Source of the DNA: Metellina segmentata
Lineage: Eukaryota; Arthropoda; Arachnida; Araneae; Tetragnathidae
Direction: 5' to 3'
Length of the DNA: 64,000 nt
NCBI GenBank assembly: GCA_947359465.1
Contig: OX375876.1
Span: forward strand, 82,482,359 to 82,546,358
Below the pieces are notes generated by a model that saw nothing but the letters and a program-made list of their open reading frames with translations, did not search any database and had not been told where the DNA came from. Made by a program: the position numbers and the translations under genes. Below are positions 34,928 through 44,559 of this stretch, one piece after another (the first letter of the stretch is position 1; every line of letters begins with the position of its first letter).

Positions 34928-35751
34928 TCTCTAATATTATAAAATGAAGTGTTTGTGTGTGTGGACTGCCCTTACGAATCTATGGCACTTACAACAATGT
35001 GATTCGGCACGCAAGTAGTCCAAAATTTTTGCGATTTTTCTATCGCGCCCGAATTTTAAAATTCAATCCAGAACATTTTAAAATGAATTTATTAGTTTTT
35101 TTTTAACACCCTTACATCTACCGTTCCGGTAATTGAAAGGTCAGAATTTTGCTATTTTCTCCTTCTACGCCAGCTTTTGGAACCATGACAAGTTTTTTTT
35201 CACCTTTCGTCTCTTCGAAATTAAATGGGAATGCGTGCGTAGTCTCATCTCAAACGATTCCACAGGGAACATTTTGACGCATGATTTAGTTCTTTTTTTT
35301 TTTTTGTAAAATCGGGATTGTTAAAGATGGATTATAAATTTCAACGGATTTGAAATCTGCGAAACATTTTACACAAGATAGATACCTTACATTTGATTTT
35401 CTTTGAATAAATAATTTTTCAATTAAATATTTATATTTTCGCAAGAGATTGTGACGTCACGCCGATTGGATCTCCTCGCAATTCGAATTTGGCCGAATTT
35501 GACAATGGCGAGGCCATTACGGTGTTGCCCGTGGTTTTGTTTTGCATAGTTCATAATATTCATAATTTGGTTTGCAAAGCAAACCAAATGGGAATTTGTA
35601 GGGGATTCATTCCAATAGTCTACTAATTTAATTAGTTTGTCAGCCAAGCAAACAAACACCACGGGCAACGCCGTTATGGCTGTAGGATACGAATTCCCGT
35701 TTAGTTTACCTTGAAACCAAATCTTAATCGTATGGGCAACGCCGTGGCTAG
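34928..35751 (+). mobile_element. Helitron-like element, both ends present
   Basis: The 5' end is TCTCTAATATTATAAAATG, beginning at the base after the previous element's CTAG. The 3' end is GGGCAACGCCGTGGCTAG. The internal text (TGATTCGGCACGCAAGTAGT; CAACGGATTTGAAATCTGCG; GATTGTGACGTCACG) recurs at 39243-39872, 41281-41460 and 34720-34800. Non-autonomous: no open frame. Confidence 0.7.
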
Positions 35752-35765
35752 TATTATATATATAA

Positions 35766-37308
35766 CTAGGGGGCTCCGCCCCCTGCTCGCTTACGCTCGC
35801 CAACCCCCGGGGATTGCTGCGCAATCCCATTTGGTTTGCTTCGCAAACCAACACTCCTTTCACAGATGTCATTTGGTTTGCTTCGCAAACCAACATTCCT
35901 TTCACAGAGTGAAACTATCTGAATAATTCGTATTATGCTGATTTCACTTTCCGGTACATGACGTCACAGCGAGGGCTTCGCGCCCTGCTCGCTTACGCTC
36001 GCCGACCCCGGGGATTGCTACGCAATCCCGTTTGGTTTGCTTTCTCAAACCAATACTACTTTCGCAATTGATTTCACTTTTTTTTGCTTTAACACTTAAT
36101 GCACCCTAAACTAATAGCCGCATCAGTAAAAAATCTTCTGTATCTTGTTCCCTGTACAATTTTAAGTAAACAGTGTTAATATCAAAACTTTACGATTGTA
36201 CTTTGTCGGTAAACTGTCTTGAGAACAGAGGGAAAAAAGCGAGCCTTTTTCCTCGCCAAATAAAAAGAAATCGTTTTTATGGCAATTGTTGCTACGATAA
36301 ATTTGATATCTGGCAAACCCGATAGTAGGAAATGCAACCCACTGCTGTTTGCGGAACCAGCTATGCGAACTCAAAAATACGAAATTTGTGTCACCAACTT
36401 TTGATTGCATCGAATTTATTTATGAACCAATTTTAAAAATAATTGTACCGTAAGAAAGAGTACATTGTGAGGTATACTGCAATATTTTTAAAATTAAAAA
36501 CTAACAGTAATACTATATAGATATGACCATTTTAGTTTTGTATCGGAAGTTACGATCTGAAAGTTCCGAAAATTGTATGACCTACTTTTAATTGCATCGA
36601 TTTTGTTTATTAACCAATTTGAAAAATAATTGTACCATAAGAAAGAGTGTAATGTAGTGTATTCAGTGATGTTCTCAAATTTAAAAAATAATGGTTTTTG
36701 CCGTAGACATAACAGTTTTAACAAAACGTAGCGAAAATATCCGAAGATTCCGAATTTTGTATCACGAACTTTTGATCGCATCCAATTTAATTATTAACCG
36801 ATTTCAAAAATAATAGTACCGTAAGAAAGAGTATATTCTGAGGTATACTGCGATATTTTAAAAATTAAAAACTAATAGTAATTAGATATAGATACGGCAG
36901 TTTTAAAAAAAGTAACAAAAATGTCCCGATTTTTCCCGAATTTCAAAAAAATATTATCAAGAACCACATTTAAATTTCAAAAAAAACTCGACGAGCTGCA
37001 AAAATTTACGTTGAGAGGTACTCTTAAAAAAAAACTCACGACTAAAGACTGAAATTTTGAATGTGTTTTGCTCACTCGCGGAAGAAATTTCACTTCTTCA
37101 ACTTTAACACTTAATAAAACCTAAACTAATAGCCGTATCGGAAAAAAATCTTAATAATTATCCAGGGAATACGATGAAGAACAAAGCATGTTAATTTCAT
37201 ATTTTTCCGATCAGTACTTTCTCGGGAAACCGTCTAAGAATGGAGCTAAACAACAAAAATTTCAATTCTTCGGCGGCGGCGGCGGTAACTTTTTTTTAAT
37301 ATAGAGAG
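35766..37308 (-). mobile_element. Helitron-like element, minus orientation, 1.54 kb
   Basis: Read on the minus strand, it starts TCTCTATATTAAAAAAAAG near 37308 and ends GGGGGCGGAGCCCCCTAG at 35766. Several small perfect hairpins lie near the 3' end (see separate entry). The body has three related segments of about 300 bases (TTGATTGCATCGAATTTATT; ATTGTACCGTAAGAAAGAGT near 36430, 36620 and 36810), so it is itself built of degenerate direct repeats. Copies lie at 57138-58074 and 58075-60480. Confidence 0.7.
35769..35891. repeat. Row of short 3-base-loop hairpins at the Helitron 3' end
   Basis: Perfect hairpins follow one another: GGGGGCTCCGCCCCC (35769-35783), GGATTGCTGCGCAATCC (35811-35827), GGTTTGCTTCGCAAACC (35833-35849) and the same sequence again at 35875-35891. 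Each has a 6-7-bp stem and a 3-base loop. Similar hairpins appear in the other copies. Confidence 0.85.
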
Positions 37309-37319
37309 ATATATCTATA

Positions 37320-38577
37320 CACTACGTGTCCAATAAAAAGTCGCTTACCTTAATATTTCGTTGGACCACCTTTAGCACGAATAACGGCTTTCATTCGTCG
37401 TGGCTTTGTTGCAGTGAGCTTCCGCAGAGTGTCCATTCGTATTTTCGTCCACAGTTGCTACAAGAGGTCTCCCAAAACCTCGATAGATGAAGGAAGAGGG
37501 GAACGCGCCCTTAAATCGTTTTAGAGTATGTCCAACAGATTCTCGATGGGATTGAGGTCTTTACTTTGCGGTGGCCAAATCATGTGTGTAAACGAGATGT
37601 ATCGTGATCACTGATCAAGATTTCACAGTTCCAGCTCCGTGTATCTTGGCGTTATCGTCTTGAAATACACCACTGCCGTCAGGGAAGAAAAAGTCCATTG
37701 CTGGCACAACCTGATCATCCAAGATGTTGAGGTACTGTGTGGACTTCATTTTGTTGATGCACAATGTTGCGGGGCGCAGTCCAGCCGAACAGAAATAACC
37801 CCCATGTCATTACACTGCCTCCTGACGAGTGCACAGTGGGAACGATACATGTAGGGTCCAATGCTTCATGTGGCTATCTTCGAACCCTGATGCGTCCGTC
37901 GTTTTGAAAAGTCCGTCGTAAATCATGACTCATCAGACCACATACCTTTCCTCATTGCTGAGCAGTCCAATCTTTGTGCTACTTTGCAAATTGCAGTCTT
38001 TTCTTTCGATTTATGGCACTCACAAAGGGCTTCCTTACTGCAACACAACTTCTTTGTCTCTCTTTTTTAAGTTCTCGTCGCACTGTGCGTCTGGAAATTG
38101 TTTTGTTTCCATTATTGAAGAGTGCTGTGAGTTGTACAGTCGATTTCTTGGGATTTGCTTTCACTAATCGTTTCAACGATCGCCGGTCATGTTCGTTCAG
38201 GATGAATTTTCGACAGCACATTTTTCGCGAACTGTATGGTTTACACCCCATCTTTCCAAGATTTAATTATGCGTTGAGCAGTTCACAATCCTATGTCACA
38301 AATTGCAACTATGTCTTTACATTTTCCCCACTTTGTTGCAGACCAATGATTTGCCCCTTTTTGAAATCTGTTACATCACTTCCTCGACCACAACTATTGC
38401 TTTCAGCCATGCTTACTTCGAACTAAACAATCGTATGGCGTAACGACGAAATTCCGAGCTTGTACTGCGCAAACATTTATGCAAATATCTTTTATTTTGT
38501 TACTCATCGAATCACCGTCGTCCCAAAATTTAACGCTTAAATTTTATCTGAGACTTTTTTTTTTTGGACACGTAGTG
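37320..38577 (-). mobile_element. Tc1-type element, degenerate
   Basis: Ends CACTACGTGTCCAA (37320) and TTGGACACGTAGTG (ending 38577) are inverted and flanked by TA. Minus-strand transposase pieces: MAESNSCGRGSDVTDFKKGQ (start near 38411), KFILNEHDRRSLKRLVKANP, KRKKRLQFAK-type linker, SDESRFTT (first Asp) and WPPQSKDLNPIENLLDIL (Glu), ending TLRKLTATKPRRMKAVIRAK. Numerous stops and frameshifts. Confidence 0.85.
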
Positions 38578-38908
38578 TATATATACTATATTGAAATTAT
38601 TTCAGACATTAAAAACCAAACTTTGTTGAGCTAATTACCAAAAAGCTGCTTATGTGTTCACATTAACATTAAAGCATATATTTTTATGTCATTACTATTT
38701 TTTTATAATTTCCCATGTGAGAGTTTTTTTTTTTTTTTCATATTGAATACATTTCAATTTATAAACCAGAGTTTGTATAGTATTTACTGTTTATTTTATT
38801 TTGTTGCTGTTTTCTTATTTCTTTTAATTTAATAATTAAGATTTCATCTTAATATTTGGTTGAAAAATGTGGATTAAAGGTCTTGTGATGGTGCTTTTGC
38901 CCACGTAC

Positions 38909-39225
38909 AGTCGCGGATAAAAACCCCGAACTACCTCTCTTTATTTGGGCAATTTTAATATAAGAGAAAATTCAAAGATAGATTTTGGCAGAAATTAACG
39001 TCTTTTATAAATTAAAATCTATAAAATTTGCATAAGGGGCCGTCTTCATATTAAATTAAGCACCAACTTCATAATTTCCAATGGGAATCCCCTATTTTGG
39101 CATACCAATTTTAAATCTATATCAAAACTTAACTTCATATACCAAATTTCATGTCATTAGGTCTTACTGTTTGGAAGTTATGAGTACAGAAAGATTGGAG
39201 CTCCTAATTTTAAATCTGTTTCTTA
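38909..39225 (+). repeat. Dispersed repeat, copy B (pair with 11430-11738)
   Basis: It begins ACAGTCGCGGATAAAAACC and matches the minus strand at 11738-11430 in the same order of blocks. A third, short piece (ATAAGGGGTCGTATTTATAT) is at 57107-57140, next to a Helitron copy. Non-coding. Confidence 0.7.
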
Positions 39226-39242
39226 GACTTTTATAGATATCT

Positions 39243-39872
39243 TCTCTACTATTATAAAAGAAAATGTTTGTTTGTTTGGGGCCGCAAAATCCTGACGATT
39301 CTATGGCACTACAGCAATGAGATTTGGCACACAGGTAGTCCGAATTATTTGCAATTTTTGGGTCGCGGCGAATTTTAAAATTCAATCTAGAAGATTTTTA
39401 AATGAATTTAATAGTTTTATTCTCCATCGGTTTTTCAAACGAGGAGGACTTTTTTACTCATGCGACCTTGCAGTCAGGGTTTGGAATCATGCCGTTTTTT
39501 TCATCCGCAGGACGCGGAGAAATTTTTTCGTTTCCGCTTTGATTTTACGCGATTGATTTCCCAGCCAGACGATAAAACTTTTAAATGAAGTCGAAGTTCT
39601 TTTTTCTTTCTCCTAGACCGTAAAAGATAGAGTAAAATTTTCAACGGATTTGAAATCTGTTAAAAATTTCAGTTTCGATTGATACCTAAAAATATGATTT
39701 TCTTTAAATAAATAATTTTTTAATTTAATATATTTTCAACGGATTTGAAATCTTTGGAAAATTTTTCACCATCTTACCACCATGACCACGCCGTGTGGCA
39801 CCTTACAACACGGCATTGCCCGTGGTGTTGGTTTGTGCACGGGCAACTCCGGGCAAGCCACGCAGTGGCTAC
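39243..39872 (+). mobile_element. Helitron-like element, 630 bp
   Basis: 5' TCTCTACTATTATAAAAG and 3' GCCACGCAGTGGCTAC (CTAG changed to CTAC). Its interior matches 34928-35751: GCACTACAGCAATGAGATTT and CAACGGATTTGAAATCTG. No coding. Confidence 0.7.
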
Positions 39873-39964
39873 TCCTAAATAATATTTCTTACTACTGATA
39901 TTTTGTACAATGTTACTGTTAAACAGCCCAAACAATATTGATCTAATATTTTATATCAAAAATA

Positions 39965-40803
39965 CACTCTATTGCAAAAAAATCGACGCACCAAGAAGGA
40001 ATCATCCGATTGCTTTGAAATTTCGAATGCAAAAATGTTTTGACCAAATATGCAAATGATTAAAATTTGGTGTCCAATGAATGAATAGTGCGATCTCCAG
40101 CGCATCGGAACTGCGCATCCAGCAGATGTATATAAGGAGTTGTTCTTGAACTGTTGTTAAAAATTTCTGCTGCATTGCGATTTAGGATACCTTTCAACGA
40201 CTGAAAAAATGCCTCGCCGCAGGATTCGAGCTCATTACGAGCAACTTTCAGAGTTTGAAAGAGGTCGTATCATTGAATTGAAAGAGGCAGGTTGGGCAAA
40301 TCGGAGAATCGCTCGTTATGTGAGTCGAAGCGATGCGGCGATTAGAAGATGCTGGCAAGAGTGGGTGGACAATGGCAGATTTCAGCGTCATGTTGGTAGC
40401 GGTCGACGTAGGGCCACAACAGATCGCGAGGACAGAGTGATTGTCGGATCAGCTGTCACAGCGCCTGATTCATCGCTACCAACCATAAGTCGTGCGACCC
40501 ACACACGAGTGTCCACCATGACCATTCACAGACGGCTGAGAGAGCGAAATCTACTCTCGTACCGACCGTTAAGCCACCTGTCACTCACGCCTGCACACTG
40601 TCGAGCCAGATTACAGTGGTGCTTGGCTCGATCAGGCTGGAATGATGCTGACTGGGGACGTATAGTCTTTGGCGACGAATCCTGCTTCCAAATGTGTCCT
40701 GACGATCATCGAAGACGTGTCTGGAGACGCCCAGGACAGCGTGCCGATCCTGCTTTCACTATTGCACGCCACACGGGCCCTCAACAAGGAGTATGGTGGG
40801 ATA
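39965..40803 (+). mobile_element. Tc1-type element, 3'-truncated
   Basis: The left end CACTCTATTGCAAAAAAATC follows TA. The right half of the element, including the other inverted end, is missing: similarity stops inside the transposase after TGPQQGVWWDRT, where related copies continue GVMVWG. Confidence 0.85.
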
Positions 40804-40811
40804 GAACGTAA
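40209..40811 (+). pseudogene. Tc1 transposase, N-terminal 200 residues, truncated
   Basis: An uninterrupted frame starts MPRRRIRAHYEQLSEFERGR. It holds the paired helix-turn-helix DNA-binding region (residues about 15-115, with the GRRRATTDRED linker) and the first catalytic Asp in IVFGDESCFQ. The second Asp and the Glu are absent because the element is cut, so it cannot be active. The clean frame suggests a recent loss. Confidence 0.87.
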
Positions 40812-40854
40812 TTAGCATTGAATTATATTATTAGCATTGAACCAAAATAAACCG

Positions 40855-40976
40855 CAGAAGATTGTGACGATAGTGATCTCATAAGAGAAAATAATATTGT
40901 GGACATATCTGAAGAGAGGTCAGGAGAAGAATACGACTATAATACCGATAGCATAGTAGATTTTAATGATGACTGA
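40855..40976 (+). pseudogene. Possible acidic C-terminal relic of unknown transposon protein
   Basis: One frame reads EDCDDSDLIRENNIVDISEE and ends SIVDFNDD with a TGA stop, followed by AATAAATAAA. Acidic ends like this occur in several transposase families. I cannot name it; nothing upstream belongs to it. Confidence 0.3.
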
Positions 40977-41280
40977 TTTTTACGTTAATAAATAAAAATG
41001 ATGAATTTCTAATTTTGTTTAGTTAGTAACCTACTCATAAAAAATGTAATGAAATATAAGCATTCACGTTCACACTACTTAGTGGGTCTCTAGACGATCA
41101 ATATTACTGTCAATGTGATTGTCAATAAAGCTCATTGAAGCAACCAATTGATCGTATAGGAGGCGATTGACGCACATTGATAGAAATTTTGATTGATGGA
41201 CATTGACGGGGAGCCATTGACGGCGCCGATTGGTCGTTTAAAATACGCATTTGTCAATCGTTCGGGCAGTAGGGCTTTTC

Positions 41281-41460
41281 ATTCTCTAATCCAAGTTTCA
41301 TATCTTCTCGATCGTTAAAGACAGAGTAAAAACTTCAACGGATTTTAAATCTGCGGAAAATTTTACACTGATGGATATCTTAAATGTAAATTTCTGTTAA
41401 TAAATAAGTTTTCAATTGAAACTTTTATATTTTCGCTATACGAATTTAAGTAATACAAAT
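41281..41460 (+). repeat. Helitron-like fragment
   Basis: Matches the interior of 34928-35751: ACAGAGTAAAAACTTCAACG, GATTTTAAATCTGCGG and an AATAAATAAGTTTTCAATT tail. Ends absent. Confidence 0.6.
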
Positions 41461-41994
41461 GTAAGTCGGGGTACAACTTTGCATATAAATATATATAAAT
41501 ATTATTTAACTGGGACCAAGGACTAACAAAAACTCTTGTTTAGATGAAAAATATTTAATAAAATTGCAATTTTTTATACATATATTAATACAAAATATTA
41601 AAAATGACCGAGTTAGTAAAAAGTTATTTCAATGTCGTGGTTTCATAAAGTCTAACAAATTCGTCTGACACACATTCCCTTCTTTTTCTCACACAGAATT
41701 TCTTCGTAGCAAGTTAATGATTTTCATTCCTTGCTTTGTAACTATAACGCGTTCTTTGTTTTAGTATATGTTTTCTAAATTTTTTAAGCCCCTTTCCATT
41801 AAGCTGAGACCTTCTGTCATCTGCCAGGGCCACGCAGGTGGTCTTCGATAGCCGCCTCGTTGGTTTTCAGTGCAGTTGATTTTTAACTGATTCCCTGAAA
41901 AATCTGTTGACACAAATGGATCTAGGATTCAAATCTCTATTGTAATAAAGTTTATATTTCAACTAGTTACTAAAGTCTCAGCCTAAGTCATTCG

Positions 41995-42205
41995 GTGTAT
42001 CGCCACATAATTTTGAACCAGGGTCAGATGACGAGGCAACATCTAAGCTGGCATCCCACTCTCCAAACTTCAACACCAACCCAACGTGAGGACTTTCGGC
42101 CAGGACAGATTTAAGGTGCACCAGCCGCCTCTACACCATACGCTTACAAACATCCATGCCCTAACCCAGATTCGAACCAGGAACCTTCCGATCTAGAGGC
42201 TAACA
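41995..42205 (-). repeat. tRNA-derived SINE, copy 1
   Basis: The minus strand has a B box in CCTGGTTCGAATCTGGG near 42175 and the body GCGGCTGGTGCACCTTAAAT...GTTGGTGTTGAAG, shared with the copy at 60825-61056. The 5' A-box part is cut off here. It sits inside the Harbinger-type element. Confidence 0.65.
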
Positions 42206-42280
42206 TAATAAAGCGTATATATAGGTTTTTGTTTGCAAAATAAACGCAAGTTAACTACCCAAGTGCAGAATTATATTAAA

Positions 42281-42395
42281 CTAGGGGGCCCGCCCCCTGC
42301 TCGCTAACGCTCGCCAACCCCCGGAGGATTGCTTCGCAATTCTCATTGGTTCGCTGCGCAACCCTATGCTCGCTTCGCTCGACTGATTACAAAAT
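42281..42395 (-). repeat. Helitron-like 3' end fragment
   Basis: CTAGGGGGCCCGCCCCCTGC, then GCTCGCTAACGCTCGCC and GATTGCTTCGCAATT hairpins: the same terminal arrangement as 35766-35850, with the body missing. Confidence 0.6.
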
Positions 42396-42883
42396 ATGAT
42401 ATTCCAAAAAAATATTTTTCAAACCTAAATTTTTTGTATTACATAAAAGATATATACAGTACCTCTGGAATCAGAATTTAAATGAAAACTTTGAGCAAAT
42501 TTTTACTCGCTATGTGAGCGCTGCTTTGGAAATTGAATACCCAGCATGTTGTTTGTGTGTACATTTCCCCAGTACTCGAGCCACCCATACACTTTTTGAC
42601 TGAGTTTGTTGTCGAAAGTTGTAGTGCACGCGTCTTGTTGTACTATAATTGTTAGCCTTGAAAAGGACCGTTTTTTAAATAGCCCTGAAAAGATTCTCCG
42701 CTTTCTTAGATTTCTATTACAAACCGCAACAGCTCGTCTAAAATTCTTTTTTTTTTCAATAAAATTTCATCCGATAACGCTATAGATTCAAATGAGGCGC
42801 GGGGCTCCTAGTAAACAAACAATCTTACAATGTTGCCAAAACGCGGTAACAAATAACGTATTTTTTGCGTGCCACGTAAGAGA

Positions 42884-42905
42884 AATATATATATATATAT
42901 ATATA
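42884..42905. repeat. (TA)n microsatellite
   Basis: A run of about ten TA units within the Harbinger-type element. Confidence 0.9.
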
Positions 42906-43889
42906 GATGTTCTGCAACACAACTCCTAGCAATTGCAATTGTTCTGCACGCATTTAGTCCGAATTATGAAAACTGCAGTCAAATCAAAAACAGACGTAAA
43001 ACACAAATATCGGCTAAATATGTATTACATATTTGCAATAAAACAGCAAAATTAATTAACTTACTTTAACCAAGGCATACTTTCAGAATTTGCTATTCTG
43101 TCGATAACTTTTGAAGTTAAATATTTTGTCATTGACATAGAAGATGTGCTATTTATAAAGTGTTTGTGGTAATTTGGGAGGTGTAGGGAGGTTGTTCTGT
43201 AGCTAGAAAAGAAAAGAAAGGTGTGGCAATGAGCGCGTTTTGCCCTGCCGAACATCGTAACTTATGATTGAAAAAAATTGGCCAAAATTTTGATATAATT
43301 AAGGAAAAATTGTTCTGCAAAGACTTAGTTCTACGACGTACGTCGCAGTTTTAAGTAATTTCTGCTCCCAAGGGAGTAAGTGAAGATTTTAATAACTTTG
43401 TATCGTGATTATTCTGAGTTGTGGAAAGTAAAGTGAGTATTGTGAATATTTAAACAAAAACAAAAGAAGTGTTGCTTTGCAAAAAATAGTTATCGTGTTA
43501 AAAACAAAATAAATCAGATTATACCGAGGAAAAGCAAAAATCAGAAAATTAATATTTTACGTACGATTCAGTATCTCGCAGAAAGTTTAGTAAATGTTAG
43601 TGAGTAGAGCAGCTTTCTCAGTCTATACCACTCTTTTGGACCAGCGTCTTTTCCTCTTTTCTTTCTTTCGATTGCAGTCAGCCAAATTCAAGGCAAGTAA
43701 GCCCAATTCCAAATTTGAAACCATTTTGGAACTCAAAAATTTGACAATTTGACGCGTCACGTCCATTCGAAAAACATTGACCGAATGAGATTGACGGGTT
43801 GATTGAAGCTATATTGAAGCACCTATCAATCGAAACCCTCAATCACAATGACAATAAAATTGATCGCCTAGGGAGCCCTTTACACTTTA

Positions 43890-44511
43890 TAAAAATATTA
43901 AACTGATTTCAACAAAATAGAAATTTTGATACATTGTAAAAGTATAAATGTCTTTTGCGCAAATAAAAATCAGCTGTCTGAGCATCGAGGAAGGTACGTC
44001 AGCTGAAACAATAAAGTTGCCGATCGGTGCTCGCACTCATTTCTGCGCGCGGTATACTTATCGCATCAGCTGACTATATTTCCATCCTCTGCCATGCAGC
44101 TTAATCTTTTCTTTTTTGTCATTTTATCATGTTAATTAACTATAGAAAAGTTTCAGCTTTGTTGGAATCACTTTTTGAAAATTTATTTTCATCAACAATC
44201 GAACCTTTCCACAACCACCCCCACCGCGGACTCGACAGCTGACGTCCGGTTTCCAGCACACAAAAATGAGCCTTGTTGAAATGACTTTCCAAAATTGTAC
44301 GCGGGCGCCCGGACTATAAGTTTAGGCATCGCGCTATTGACTTCAAACTTATCAGAGAAGGAAGAAAGGTCGCTTTCTCGAAAGCGAAGATAAAACTTTC
44401 TTATTTCGAAAGATCATTTGTGCGTGTTTCTGCTGTACTACACAAGTCTTGTGCGTGCTTCTGCTGTAGTACACGTCTCGTGGAAAAGAGTCAAGGAAGT
44501 AAATAAGAACC
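43890..44511 (+). promoter_or_regulatory. DPYD upstream region and 5' leader
   Basis: The stretch between the Harbinger-type element and the DPYD start codon is more GC-rich near 44200-44480 than its surroundings. A 31-base unit beginning TGTGCGTGTTTCTGCTGTAC is repeated at 44419 and 44450. No TATA box is obvious. Promoter role is inferred from position. Confidence 0.4.
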
Positions 44512-44559
44512 ATGCCGATTAGCCGTTGTTATCTCTCCAAAGATCCTCCAGATATCGAG
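44512..44559 (+). CDS. DPYD: DPYD exon 1
   Basis: 16 codons, [16 protein letters not shown], donor GTAAAC. The match to the SKD..DIE start of vertebrate DPYD fixes the ATG. A 7.6-kb intron follows. Confidence 0.88.

Larger units (their letters stand above)
41082..43879. mobile_element. Harbinger-type element, 2.8 kb, with nested insertions
   Basis: The left end GTGGGTCTCTAGACGATCAA and the right end as reverse complement (AGGGCTCCCTAGGCGATCAA) match over about 40 bases, and both sides are flanked by TTA (41079-41081, 43880-43882). No transposase or Myb-like protein could be read. It contains a Helitron fragment (41281-41460), a SINE (41995-42205) and a Helitron end (42281-42395), so it is older than these. 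Confidence 0.7.

Noticed and set aside
42869..43069. 66-residue frame with IYIYIYI
   Set aside because: The start is translated from a TA microsatellite; no similarity.
44320..44400. TATA-type promoter for DPYD
   Set aside because: ACTATAAG at about 44313 is weakly TATA-like, but spacing and context give no support without transcript data.
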